Part shown: piece after piece, positions 23,389 to 31,773 of the stretch
Position numbering within the stretch: the first letter of the stretch is position 1
Layout of the letters: each line of letters opens with the position of its first letter
Notes under the pieces: model-generated
Database searches by the model: none
What the model saw: only the letters and a program-made list of their open reading frames with translations
What the model was told of the DNA's origin: nothing
Source of the DNA: an uncultured Alphaproteobacteria bacterium
GTDB lineage: Bacteria > Pseudomonadota > Alphaproteobacteria > Puniceispirillales > Marisalimonadaceae
Direction: 5' to 3'
DNA length: 48,806 nt
Assembly: GCA_937142855.1 (NCBI GenBank)
Contig: CAKZQZ010000003.1
Coordinates: 1-48,806, forward strand
Translations under genes and position numbers: made by a program

Positions 23389-24890
23389 GCCTCAATTAAA
23401 TTCATAGTTTTTAAGGCTTCCTTAGCCACTGCATAATCATCAAACGGAAGCGTCTCTAGCCCAACAGTCTGCAAGGTTTCATGTCCTTTGCCGGCAATAA
23501 GCAAAAAATCGTTCATTTTTAATAATGATACAGCATGCTTTATGGCTTTGTTCCTATCGGGAATTTCAACTGCAGTAGGACTGCCGTTCAAAATATCACT
23601 TCTTATACCGGCAGGACTTTCGTTTCTAGGGTTGTCGTCAGTTACAATTATTAAATCAGAATACTCATGGGCTATCTTGCCCATTAATTTTCTTTTTCCC
23701 TTATCTCTATCGCCACCACAACCAAATAAAGTTATTAATTTACCATTAGCTTTTTTTATTTCTTTTAAAGATAACAGAACAGATTTTAATGCTTCAGGAG
23801 TATGAGCATAATCAATTATGATTGTTGAATTATGGTTTTCACCTGAAACAATCTCCATTCTCCCTCTAGCAGGTTTTAGATAGGAAAGTGACTTAAAAAC
23901 AAAACTTGGTTCCATTCCTAATGCGATACAAATTGAAGCAGATGCGATAACGTTATAGGCTTGAAATTTTCCAATCATTCCCAATGTTGCATCATAAATT
24001 TTATTTCTAAACTCAATTGATATTTTAAGTGTTTGATTATTATGTGTTATAGATTTAATTCTAATATTAGCTTTTTCATTTTCACCAAAAGTTAAAATTA
24101 GATGATTTTTTGATGCTATCTCTTCATATAGTTTTTTTCCAAATTCATTATCAATATTAATAGCAACCGCAGACTGTTTTTTTAGAATGTCCATAAAAAG
24201 TTTTTTCTTTGCAGAAAAATAACTTTGTATATTCCCATGATAATCCAGGTGATCACGAGAAAGATTTGTAAATATCGCTCCAGAAAATTTTATTCCGTCT
24301 AATCTAAATTGATCTAGACCATGTGAAGAAGCTTCAAGTGCTAGATGCGAGACATCATTTTGTGCCAGAAAATTTAAATTTTTATATAATTCATTTGGCT
24401 CAAATGTTGTTAATGAATTTTGTGATGAATTATAAACAGCATCACTTTGATGGGTTCCAACTTTGGTTCCAAGAGTTCCCATCGAGGCAGCTTTCCAACC
24501 AGCTTGAACCCAAATTTGTCTGCAAAACTCAACAGTAGAGGTTTTCCCATTAGTGCCTGTGACACCTATAATCACATTTGGTTGATTTTTATAATAAATA
24601 GATAGCAAAGTTGAATAAACTAGCCTTGAGGTTCCTTTAGTTATAGAAACGCAATTTTTCTTATTTTTATTTTCAGCTAGAATTAAAAAAGCACCTTTGC
24701 TCTTTGCTTCTTTAATAAAACTTTCTCCATCAAAGTTTTTTCCTTTTATTGCAACAAAAATATATCCTGATTTAATGTCTTTACTATTAGAAGATATTCC
24801 TTTGACTTCTTGATTTAATATTTGATGATCAAGGTGACCCAAAATATTAGTTAAAATTTTATTTTTTGACACTAATTCGCTTAAAATCAT
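23385..24890 (-). CDS. murE: UDP-MurNAc-dipeptide--meso-diaminopimelate ligase MurE
   Basis: Mur ligase that adds the third residue of the stem peptide. The 501 residues carry the ATP loop GTNGKTST at 112-119, EASSHGLDQ at 186-194, and DNPR at 419-422, the motif that marks meso-diaminopimelate rather than lysine as substrate. This cell wall is therefore expected to be of the usual Gram-negative DAP type. The N-terminal SSNSKDIKSGYIFVAIKG is the MurE/F-type uridine-binding domain. The gene follows ftsI after 2 bases and overlaps murF by 4. Confidence 0.97.
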   Translation of the reverse strand: MILSELVSKNKILTNILGHLDHQILNQEVKGISSNSKDIKSGYIFVAIKGKNFDGESFIKEAKSKGAFLILAENKNKKNCVSITKGTSRLVYSTLLSIYYKNQPNVIIGVTGTNGKTSTVEFCRQIWVQAGWKAASMGTLGTKVGTHQSDAVYNSSQNSLTTFEPNELYKNLNFLAQNDVSHLALEASSHGLDQFRLDGIKFSGAIFTNLSRDHLDYHGNIQSYFSAKKKLFMDILKKQSAVAINIDNEFGKKLYEEIASKNHLILTFGENEKANIRIKSITHNNQTLKISIEFRNKIYDATLGMIGKFQAYNVIASASICIALGMEPSFVFKSLSYLKPARGRMEIVSGENHNSTIIIDYAHTPEALKSVLLSLKEIKKANGKLITLFGCGGDRDKGKRKLMGKIAHEYSDLIIVTDDNPRNESPAGIRSDILNGSPTAVEIPDRNKAIKHAVSLLKMNDFLLIAGKGHETLQTVGLETLPFDDYAVAKEALKTMNLIEA

Positions 24891-24892
24891 CT

Positions 24893-26593
24893 TTATAAAT
24901 TTGCTCCCTTTTCTTTACCTCTTATTTCGTATTGAATAAGATTCTGAGAGAAGTTTAATGAATTTTCATTTTGTGGTTTTATATTTAATATAGGAGCAAT
25001 TCTTGTAACTAGCCTTTTTACTACTGGCGCTACAACCCATCCGGCTGTTCTATAACCATAAGAAAATTTCTGACCTTTTGGATTGTCGATCATTACGGTG
25101 ATTATAAATTGAGGATTATTTATTGGAAAGGCAGATGTAAAAGCTACAATATTTTGTTTTTTTAAGTAGCCTCCAGTTTTGCTTAGCTTTTCAGCGGTTC
25201 CAGTTTTGCCTCCAACCAAGTAACCCTTTGCTTCTGCTTTTTTTGCAGTTCCGTATTTACTTTTTACAACAAGTCTCATTATGCTTTTAATTTTATTTGA
25301 AGTATTTTTAGAAAAAACACGAGTATTTTTTTCCCTTGTTTTTGAAACAAAGAGAGTAGGGTTAACTTTGATACCGTTATTGACAAGCGTTGCAGTAGAC
25401 GAAGCTAGATGCATTGGCGTTATTGCTATTCCATGTCCGTAGGAAATAGTCATAGTAGAAAGTAATTTTCTGTCCATAAGGACCTGTGGTATCCCTACCT
25501 CAGGTATTTGCAGATCCATTTTATCCATAAACCCAAGCTTTCTTAGGTATTTTAGCTGTGTTGCCGAACCAAATTTTTCAGCAATCTTAGCTGATCCAAT
25601 ATTGCTTGAATGAACAATAACTTCAGGAATATTTATGGCGTAATTTAGAGGATGAAAATCTCGTATTGTTCTTGATGACACTCTTAAAGGACGTGAGACG
25701 TCAAAAACTTCGTTTTCTTCTACAAGTCCACTATCTAAAGCGATAGCAGCTGTAATTAATTTAAGGGTGGACCCAAGTTCATAAATCCCCTTTGTTGCTT
25801 TGTTAAACAGTAGTTCATCTGATACTTTACTATAGTTATTAACGTTGTAATCAGGCAATGATGTTATAGCATAAACTTCACCGTTTTTAGAGTTCATTAC
25901 TATTCCGGCACCACCTTCAGCTTCAAATTTATTAATCTGCTCAAATAAAATTTTTTCTGTGATGTGTTGAATTCCACTATGAATTGAAATTTTAATATTT
26001 TTACCGTTTTTTAATTGACTATCTAATGATTTTTCTATTCCAGCTATACCACTACCATCAACATCAGTGCTTCCTAAAATATGTGCAGCCAAATTATTGT
26101 TCGGGTATATTCTTTTATGTTTGACCCTTATTTTTAGTCCCTCAATACCCTCATTCAAAAGTAATACGTGCTCTTTTGGAGAAATTTCTCTGAGTATATT
26201 TACGAATTGCTTTTTAGAATCTAATTTTGTTTTTAAAGCTACTTCATCTAATTGAGGAAAAATTTCAAGCAGTTTCTCTATTGTGTTTTTTTTGTTTAAC
26301 ACCTCTTGTGGATTTATATTTAAACTTGATGTGCTGATTGTTGTTGCTAGTAATTCTTTATTTCGATCATAAATGTTTCCACGTGTTAAATTTTTATTGA
26401 GATCTGATTTAATAGTCTTAAAAGAAATATTAGCAGGGTTGGGTTTAGTAATACCTGCCAAAGATATTGTTCTATAACCAATAGTCATGAAAGAAAACAG
26501 AAACAAACTACCACACATCAATAATTTAATTTTTCTAAATTTTGTGTTGCTCCTTACTACTAGTGCGCTTTTGAAGTTAATTAAACTTTTCAT
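24893..26593 (-). CDS. ftsI: Septal peptidoglycan transpeptidase FtsI (PBP3)
   Basis: Class B penicillin-binding protein that cross-links septal peptidoglycan in the periplasm, paired with FtsW. The 566 residues have one N-terminal transmembrane helix (about 24-43), then RGNIYDRN at 71-78 of the pedestal domain. The transpeptidase motifs are SxxK at 275-278 (S275 acyl nucleophile, K278), SSN at 329-331 and KTGT at 463-466. The C-terminus has YGYRTAGWVVAPV, typical of the family. The ATG overlaps the ftsL stop as ATGA. No PASTA domain is present. Confidence 0.97.
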   Translation of the reverse strand: MKSLINFKSALVVRSNTKFRKIKLLMCGSLFLFSFMTIGYRTISLAGITKPNPANISFKTIKSDLNKNLTRGNIYDRNKELLATTISTSSLNINPQEVLNKKNTIEKLLEIFPQLDEVALKTKLDSKKQFVNILREISPKEHVLLLNEGIEGLKIRVKHKRIYPNNNLAAHILGSTDVDGSGIAGIEKSLDSQLKNGKNIKISIHSGIQHITEKILFEQINKFEAEGGAGIVMNSKNGEVYAITSLPDYNVNNYSKVSDELLFNKATKGIYELGSTLKLITAAIALDSGLVEENEVFDVSRPLRVSSRTIRDFHPLNYAINIPEVIVHSSNIGSAKIAEKFGSATQLKYLRKLGFMDKMDLQIPEVGIPQVLMDRKLLSTMTISYGHGIAITPMHLASSTATLVNNGIKVNPTLFVSKTREKNTRVFSKNTSNKIKSIMRLVVKSKYGTAKKAEAKGYLVGGKTGTAEKLSKTGGYLKKQNIVAFTSAFPINNPQFIITVMIDNPKGQKFSYGYRTAGWVVAPVVKRLVTRIAPILNIKPQNENSLNFSQNLIQYEIRGKEKGANL

Positions 26594-26895
26594 TTAGGCA
26601 CTCTTGCATTAATAGATTTTGTTGCCTCAACTAAATCTTTTAAATTCCAAATATCAGTCGGTAGAATTTCTTTTAGTTCTAGTTTAGTTAAAGCAATTTT
26701 CTCTATCCTATCTGGTCGTTTTAGGTAGCTAAGTTCAGCATTTAAAATTTCTAAATCAGATTTTGCATTAACTATTTTTGTTTTAATTGTTTTTAGTGCC
26801 ACCTCATTTTGTGTGATAAAAAATTTAATTTGGTATAATGAAATTCCAACCACAACAATTAAAAAAACCACAAGAAAAGAAGGGTACCTAATCAT
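26590..26895 (-). CDS. ftsL: Cell division protein FtsL-like
   Basis: Small bitopic division protein expected to pair with FtsB and FtsQ. The 101 residues have an N-terminal transmembrane helix (about 6-24) followed by a heptad-like coiled coil (about 30-60) and the region SYLKRPDRIEKIALTKLELKEI. In alphaproteobacterial FtsL-type proteins the family ends with such a 'RIE..A...L' segment. Sequence similarity is low across this family, so the call rests on size, topology and position between rsmH and ftsI. It is joined to both neighbours by ATGA overlaps. Confidence 0.85.
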   Translation of the reverse strand: MIRYPSFLVVFLIVVVGISLYQIKFFITQNEVALKTIKTKIVNAKSDLEILNAELSYLKRPDRIEKIALTKLELKEILPTDIWNLKDLVEATKSINARVPK

Positions 26896-27845
26896 TCTTC
26901 ATCTCCAAAATATGATGGAAAATTTGTTCTTCTTGCAACTCGCAATTTAGCTGATCTTGATCGTTTGTTTCTTTCTATTTCTTTTGATGATGGGGATATG
27001 GGTTTTCTTGTTATGATTTCGAGGCTATTTTTTCTTTCGTTCTTTTCAGGTAAATATCGTGATGTTGACTGATTGTTAGAACATTTTATAAAAAATTCTT
27101 TTATAATCCTGTCTTCAATTGAATGAAAAGAAACAACTGCTAATATACCATCTGGTTCAAGTGATTTTTCAGCAGCGATTAGCCCTTTTTCTAACTCATA
27201 TATTTCATTATTGAGATATATTCTTATGGCTTGAAAAGTTCTTGTGGCAGGGTCAATTTTTTGTTTTGAGAACGGAATTGACTTCCTGATAATTGTAGCT
27301 AACTGACCTGTGCTATTAATTCTATTCGTTAATCTCTCATAGGCTATATTTTTGGCTATTCTTCTTGAGAAAACCTCGTCACCATATTCATATATGATAT
27401 TAGCTAATGTTTTTTCCTCTACTTTATTTATGAACTCTTCTGCTGTAGGGCCTTCAAGTGACATTCTCATGTCCAATGGACCATCTAATTTAAATGAAAA
27501 TCCTCTTTCTTTTGTATCAATTTGCGGACTGGAGACGCCCAGATCAAAAACTATACCATTAACTTTATTTATATTGGTTTCTTTTAAATATTTTAGTAAT
27601 TCTGAAAATTTTCCATTTATAAAGGTAAATTTATTTTCAAAAGTTGATTTGATAGGGGCAGCAAATTCTTTTGCTTGTGGGTCTCTATCAATAGCTAATA
27701 GACTACAATTACATTTATTTAGGATTTCTCTAGAATACCCTCCCAAACCAAACGTTGCATCTACGTAAATACCTTCGTCTTTTAATGATAATGCATTTAT
27801 CGTTTCATTGAGAAGAACAGGGGTGTGTTGAGTGCAATTTAACAT
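26892..27845 (-). CDS. rsmH: 16S rRNA m4C1402 methyltransferase RsmH (MraW)
   Basis: SAM-dependent methyltransferase that makes N4-methyl-C1402 in the decoding centre of 16S rRNA. The 317 residues start with QHTPVLLNETINAL and have the SAM loop DATFGLGGYS at 29-38. GIVFDLGVSSPQID, RGFSFKLDGPLDMRM, TFQAIRIYLNNE and SFHSIEDRIIKEF follow, together the family fingerprint. The end KLRVARR is also typical. mraZ ends 8 bases upstream, and the rsmH stop overlaps ftsL as ATGA. Confidence 0.97.
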   Translation of the reverse strand: MLNCTQHTPVLLNETINALSLKDEGIYVDATFGLGGYSREILNKCNCSLLAIDRDPQAKEFAAPIKSTFENKFTFINGKFSELLKYLKETNINKVNGIVFDLGVSSPQIDTKERGFSFKLDGPLDMRMSLEGPTAEEFINKVEEKTLANIIYEYGDEVFSRRIAKNIAYERLTNRINSTGQLATIIRKSIPFSKQKIDPATRTFQAIRIYLNNEIYELEKGLIAAEKSLEPDGILAVVSFHSIEDRIIKEFFIKCSNNQSTSRYLPEKNERKNSLEIITRKPISPSSKEIERNKRSRSAKLRVARRTNFPSYFGDEE

Positions 27846-27853
27846 AATGAATG

Positions 27854-28303
27854 CTACTCAGTTTTCTTATTAAGGATTAATTTTGGAGGTCCTTTTTCTT
27901 CAAGAATTTTTTGTGATTTTTTATATTGCTTTTCATATTCTTTAGGGCACCATATATAAAAAGATTCACCTATACCCATAAATACAGCTTTATTTGAAAG
28001 CTCTGCAAAATTCATAAGAGTTTCAGGAATCACAATTCTTCCGCTAGCATCAAATTTTGTTTCAAAAGAGTCAGCCATCATCATCCGTAAAACAAATGCT
28101 TCGTCGGACATGGCATCCAATTCGTCAATGGCGTTTATGTATCTTTGCATTCTACTAAAAGAAGTGCCTTCTAAGCATTTGAATTGAAGACTTTTAAATA
28201 AAATAAGCTGTTCGTCTGATTTTTCTAAAAAAAATCTGTATGCTGCAGGAATTGAAACTCTACATTTTAAATCAATCTTATTATGTGAAGTTGATAAAAA
28301 CAT
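27854..28303 (-). CDS. mraZ: Transcriptional regulator MraZ
   Basis: DNA-binding protein at the head of the dcw cluster; in E. coli it represses its own operon by binding repeated TGGGN boxes. The 149 residues contain two SpoVT/AbrB-like halves, each with the D-x-x-x-R-x-x-x-P pattern: IDLKCRVSIPAAYR near residue 10 and FDASGRIVIPETL near residue 80. The first has cysteine where glycine is usual. It is the first gene of a minus-strand block that runs to ligA. Repeats resembling MraZ boxes lie in the leader and promoter region (28408-28453). Confidence 0.95.
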   Translation of the reverse strand: MFLSTSHNKIDLKCRVSIPAAYRFFLEKSDEQLILFKSLQFKCLEGTSFSRMQRYINAIDELDAMSDEAFVLRMMMADSFETKFDASGRIVIPETLMNFAELSNKAVFMGIGESFYIWCPKEYEKQYKKSQKILEEKGPPKLILNKKTE

Positions 28304-28407
28304 CGACTTTAAGGACCCTAAGTTAAAAGTGATATGACTAGGATTTGCACTATTATTTAATTCAGAATTCTAACCTAAACAGTTTTCACTATTAAAAAGG
28401 GATATCA

Positions 28408-28453
28408 TGGTATTTTATGGGAGTCAATGGTAATTTGCGTGTGTAATATGGTA
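28408..28453. promoter_or_regulatory. Candidate MraZ operator: four TGGKA boxes
   Basis: On the plus strand TGGTA is at 28408-28412, TGGGA at 28418-28422, TGGTA at 28428-28432 and TGGTA at 28449-28453. Each is preceded by A. The first three start exactly 10 bases apart, i.e. 5-base boxes with 5-base spacers, the architecture reported for E. coli MraZ (TGGGN repeats). The fourth is 21 bases on and touches the predicted -10 box of the mraZ promoter. Relative to mraZ the boxes read on the opposite strand. Confidence 0.55.
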
Positions 28454-28481
28454 TTATATTTAGATATTGAAATAATTTTAA
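28453..28481 (-). promoter_or_regulatory. Candidate mraZ/dcw promoter
   Basis: On the minus strand TTAAAA (28481-28476) and a perfect TATAAT (28458-28453) are separated by 17 bases. Transcription would start near 28446, leaving a leader of about 140 bases before the mraZ ATG. It begins directly downstream of the RNase P RNA 3' end. TTGACT at 28427-28422 is a second possible -35 but lacks a good -10. Confidence 0.5.
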
Positions 28482-28482
28482 G

Positions 28483-28823
28483 TGTCAGAGAGCAATAAGC
28501 CGGGTTTTGTATCAAAAATTGATAGTAGTTATTAATCTTGAGAATTTGTTACCAAATTCTTCTAGCGACCTACCCAAGAAACTTTGTAGAAATTCAAAAA
28601 ATGTTCCTTCTATTTGGTCTTGCTCTAGGTGGGGTTTACCATGCCGTTTCTATTACTAAAAACGCGGTGCGCTTTTACCGCACCTTTTCACCCTTACCAA
28701 AATTGGCGGTATTTTTTCTGTGGCACTTTCCCTAGGGTCGCCCCCGCTGGATGTTATCCAGCACCTTATTCCTATAGAGCCCGGACTTTCCTCTTTAAAA
28801 AGCAACTACCTTACTCTCTGACT
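28483..28823 (-). ncRNA. rnpB: RNase P RNA, bacterial type A
   Basis: Catalytic RNA of RNase P, which trims tRNA 5' leaders. Read on the minus strand, the ends form a perfect 9-pair P1 helix, GTCAGAGAG (28822-28814) with CTCTCTGAC (28492-28484). The conserved core is clear: GAGGAAAGTCCGGGCTC (28793-28777), the AAACCCCACC and GAGCAAGACCAAATA segments (28637-28611), TGGGTAGGTCGC before 28570, and ACCCGGCTTAT near the 3' end (28505-28495). At about 340 bases it is compact. It lies between the ABC-F gene and mraZ, its usual alphaproteobacterial position. The exact ends are inferred from P1. Confidence 0.96.
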
Positions 28824-28856
28824 AAGTTAAAATATAAGCTCAAAAGTTAAGGTCAA
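28823..28856 (-). promoter_or_regulatory. Candidate rnpB promoter
   Basis: On the minus strand TTGACC (28856-28851), 16 bases of spacer and TATTTT (28834-28829) are followed after 6 bases by the first base of the P1 helix. The initiation point therefore matches the structural 5' end of the RNA. The promoter fits into the 46 bases between the ABC-F stop codon and rnpB. Confidence 0.55.
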
Positions 28857-28869
28857 TGATTAAATTTAT

Positions 28870-30690
28870 TTATGTGTTATTTATTTCTTCATTTAATATT
28901 TGAAGTTTGAGCCAATTATCTTCTTTTGTGGATAAATCATCTTTTATTTTTGTAATTTCAGATATTATAGAATTAAACTTGTTAAAATCATTGTGGTATA
29001 AATTTTCTTCATTTAACTGTTTTTCCAATAAATTCAGTTTGTCCTCTAATTTAGAAATTTCTTTTGGTAAAACTGTTAATGCATAAGCCTCTTTATAACT
29101 TAATTTTTTAACATTTGGTCCTTTGTTAACAAATTTATTTGTTTTTTGAATATTTCTTTTAACTGATTGTGTAGATTTGATTTTTCTAACTTTTGATAAT
29201 CCATATTTAGAGTAATAACTAGAAAAATTACCCTCATGTTTGGTAATTTTATTATCATTTTCAAATACTAAAAGCTTATCTATTGTGTGATCTAAAAAAA
29301 ACCTATCATGACTTATTATTAAAACAGTTCCATCATACTTTTTAATTATATCTTTTAAAATATTTAAAGTATAAAAATCAAGATCATTTGTAGGCTCATC
29401 CAATATTAAAAAATTATGATCATTCAAAAATAATTTTGCCAATAATAATCTAACTTTTTCTCCACCAGATAATGAAGAATTGCTCTGCAAAGATTTTTTT
29501 TCGTTAAAAAGAAACATTTTTAAATACGATAAAACATGAATTTTTTGTCCCATAAAGTTTACATGATCACCCTCATCAGACAATGATCTCCAAGGAGTCA
29601 ATTTTGGGTCGATAGTTTCTTTATTTTGGTCAAAATATTTAATATTAATATTTTCGCCAGTTTTGATTTTACCTTTGGAGGGTAAAATTAATCCTTGTAT
29701 CATTTTTATTAAAGTCGTTTTCCCAGAACCGTTTGCGCCAATTATACCGAGTCGCTCTTTTTTTTGAATTTTGAGGTTAAAATTAGAAATTATTTCTTTT
29801 TTAAGATCACTATTATATGCAAAAGAAACATTTTTTAATTCAATTATATTTGAACCAGAATCATTGGTTTTCTTGAGAGAAAAATCCATAGGTCTTTTTT
29901 CAGTGATTTTGGTACTTTCGTAGTGTTTAGTAAGTTTTTCTAACTCCCTAACTCTACCCATATTTCTTTTTCTTCGCGCAGATATCCCTTCGATTGACCA
30001 TTTAGTTTCACTTTTAATTTTTTGTTTAATTTTAGATGACTGTGTTTTACGTGTTTCTATATGTAATTCGGCCCAGTCATAAAAACCATCATAAAGACCT
30101 TCTCTTGAGATTAATTCATTTTGGTATAACCAATAAGTTTTAGTACCTATTTTTTTTAAGAAATTTTGATCATGACTTACTATCAGCATTGATTTTTTAA
30201 TTGATAACAGTTTATCTTCTAACCAACTTATTGTTGGCAGATCGATATGATTTGTTGGTTCATCAAAAAGTAGAATATCTGACTCATTTAAAAGAGATTT
30301 AGCTATATATATTTTTCGAATTTCTCCAATTGATAATTGTTTTTCAAGCCTAATATCTGATAATTCTAGTTGATTGATAATATCTTTTATTTTAGACAAA
30401 TCTGGATATTCTACATCCTGTGATAAAAATTCTTCAAGATTTTGTGTTTTTGGTTTTGAAGGGTTTTGGTCAAGGTAGTCAATTTTTAGATTTGGTCTTT
30501 TCCAAATGGTTCCTTGATCAGCTTCGTCTATTCCTTTGATAATTCTCATTAAGGACGTTTTGCCAGATCCATTTTCTCCAACTAAAATTATTCGATCACT
30601 TTCATGTATTGTAAAATCTAAATTATCTAAAAGTATTTTGTCAGATTTTAATATTTTTAAATTTTTTACAGTAATAAGTGGTTTTGACAT
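28870..30690 (-). CDS. uup: ABC-F family ATPase, Uup-like
   Basis: Soluble protein with two ABC ATPase domains in one chain and no membrane part. ABC-F proteins act on the ribosome, and Uup also affects transposon excision. In the 606 residues the first domain has Walker A GENGSGKTS (38-46) and Walker B LLFDEPTNHID; the second has GANGSGKTT, LSGGEKVRLLL and FLILDEPTNDLD. The linker between them is basic (SARRKRNMGRVRELE), and the C-terminus is a lysine-rich tether ending in a coiled coil, as in Uup. The first signature reads LSIGEIRK instead of LSGGQ. Uup is preferred over EttA because of the C-terminal coiled coil. Confidence 0.9.
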   Translation of the reverse strand: MSKPLITVKNLKILKSDKILLDNLDFTIHESDRIILVGENGSGKTSLMRIIKGIDEADQGTIWKRPNLKIDYLDQNPSKPKTQNLEEFLSQDVEYPDLSKIKDIINQLELSDIRLEKQLSIGEIRKIYIAKSLLNESDILLFDEPTNHIDLPTISWLEDKLLSIKKSMLIVSHDQNFLKKIGTKTYWLYQNELISREGLYDGFYDWAELHIETRKTQSSKIKQKIKSETKWSIEGISARRKRNMGRVRELEKLTKHYESTKITEKRPMDFSLKKTNDSGSNIIELKNVSFAYNSDLKKEIISNFNLKIQKKERLGIIGANGSGKTTLIKMIQGLILPSKGKIKTGENINIKYFDQNKETIDPKLTPWRSLSDEGDHVNFMGQKIHVLSYLKMFLFNEKKSLQSNSSLSGGEKVRLLLAKLFLNDHNFLILDEPTNDLDFYTLNILKDIIKKYDGTVLIISHDRFFLDHTIDKLLVFENDNKITKHEGNFSSYYSKYGLSKVRKIKSTQSVKRNIQKTNKFVNKGPNVKKLSYKEAYALTVLPKEISKLEDKLNLLEKQLNEENLYHNDFNKFNSIISEITKIKDDLSTKEDNWLKLQILNEEINNT

Positions 30691-30699
30691 TTGACTATT

Positions 30700-31419
30700 T
30701 TAACTTTTTTTTTGAATTACATCCCAAGCATTATTAATTTCCTTAAGTGTTTGAGTATTTTGTTTTATCAATTCCTCAGGCATACCTTGAGAAATCAAAA
30801 GATCAGGATGATGTTTTGTTGCTAATATTTTCCATTTTCTTTTGACTTCATGAATTGGAGTTTTCTCTGAAACACCTAATATTTTATAAGGATTGGATAA
30901 TCCTTTAATTTTATACGAAATTATTCTTTCAAAATCATCGTTTGAGAAACCAAATATTTCACTTACTTGTTTCAAATATATTATTTCTGGATCAGTAATT
31001 TCACCGTCTGCTTCGGCAATCATTACTAACAAGTTTAACAATTCCTCTAAAACTGGCGATTTTTTTTCTAATAAATTTGAAATCTGTTGCGCATAAACTT
31101 CATATCCGTGTGTAGATTTTTTTGCTTGATCCCATAAAAAAGCAACATTTTTGATTTCAGCATCTGGCACATCAATTTTTTTTTTAAACGCTAAAATTTC
31201 TTGTTTTGTAACTTTTCCATCTGCTTTTGCCATTTTTGCTGAAAGAACTATAACCCCAATCGTAAACCCTATTTGTTTAATTGCTAATTCTTCAGGTTTC
31301 TTTTTTTGTCTTTGGATTTTATCTATGGCATGTCCAGCTGCGCCTCCTAAAAGTGCTCCAATGGGTCCGCCAAAGGCAAATCCTGTTGTACTTCCAATAA
31401 TTTTCCCCCATATATTCAT
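30700..31419 (-). CDS. djlA: DjlA-like TerB/DnaJ domain co-chaperone
   Basis: Predicted membrane-associated J-domain protein that would stimulate DnaK. The 239 residues have a glycine-rich N-terminal segment (about 8-30, GPIGALLGGAAGH) that may insert in the membrane, a TerB-like helical domain (about 45-160, with AKADGKVTKQEI and AEADGEITDPEI acidic repeats) and a C-terminal J domain (about 173-239) with the HPD triad in ATKHHPDLL. This is the DjlA domain order. It lies 9 bases upstream of the ABC-F gene on the same strand and may be co-transcribed with it. Confidence 0.9.
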   Translation of the reverse strand: MNIWGKIIGSTTGFAFGGPIGALLGGAAGHAIDKIQRQKKKPEELAIKQIGFTIGVIVLSAKMAKADGKVTKQEILAFKKKIDVPDAEIKNVAFLWDQAKKSTHGYEVYAQQISNLLEKKSPVLEELLNLLVMIAEADGEITDPEIIYLKQVSEIFGFSNDDFERIISYKIKGLSNPYKILGVSEKTPIHEVKRKWKILATKHHPDLLISQGMPEELIKQNTQTLKEINNAWDVIQKKS

Positions 31420-31527
31420 AATTTACCTATTACAATTAAGATTATAGGCTTACAAGTAAAATTAATTTTGCTATGAGTAGTTAGTATGTATTAATAAAAT
31501 TAGTAGATTGTCTTTGAGGAGTATGTT

Positions 31528-31755
31528 TTGATTGAAGAACATGATTTTACAGGATTAAAATGCCCATTGCCAGTTCTAAAAGCTAAGAGAGTTTTAAAGA
31601 GTTTAGAAAAAGGTAATAAGGTGACGTTTATTTCAGATGATCCTGCAAGCCCTATTGATTTCAAGCACTTTTCTGAAAATGAGGGATATAATATATCTAT
31701 CAAGTCAACTAAAGCTGGAAAACACTTCTTTACACTTTTTAAAGTTTCAGTTTAA
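31528..31755 (+). CDS. tusA: TusA-family sulfurtransferase
   Basis: Small sulfur-carrier protein; TusA relays persulfide sulfur, for example for tRNA thiolation or molybdopterin synthesis. The 75 residues have the family's CPxP motif (FTGLKCPLPVLKAKR) with the acceptor cysteine. The start is TTG 31528: GAGGAG at 31516-31521 stands 6 bases ahead of it, and the nearby ATG 31523 is out of frame and reads ATG-TTT-stop. No other tus genes are visible here, so the partner is unknown. It leads a short plus-strand operon with plsC. Confidence 0.9.
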   Translation: MIEEHDFTGLKCPLPVLKAKRVLKSLEKGNKVTFISDDPASPIDFKHFSENEGYNISIKSTKAGKHFFTLFKVSV

Positions 31756-31773
31756 GAGTGTAATTTAAGTAAT

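Noticed and set aside
27352-27768. 138-codon plus-strand frame
   Set aside because: It runs antisense through the conserved coding part of rsmH, has no ribosome site and no recognisable protein.
28304-28482. CtrA-type site (TTAA-N7-TTAA) ahead of mraZ
   Set aside because: Several TTAA words occur by chance in AT-rich DNA, but none has the 7-base spacing to a second TTAA.
28538-28850. Two plus-strand open frames of 65 and 73 codons
   Set aside because: They lie wholly inside the antisense strand of rnpB; the RNA's conserved core explains the sequence.
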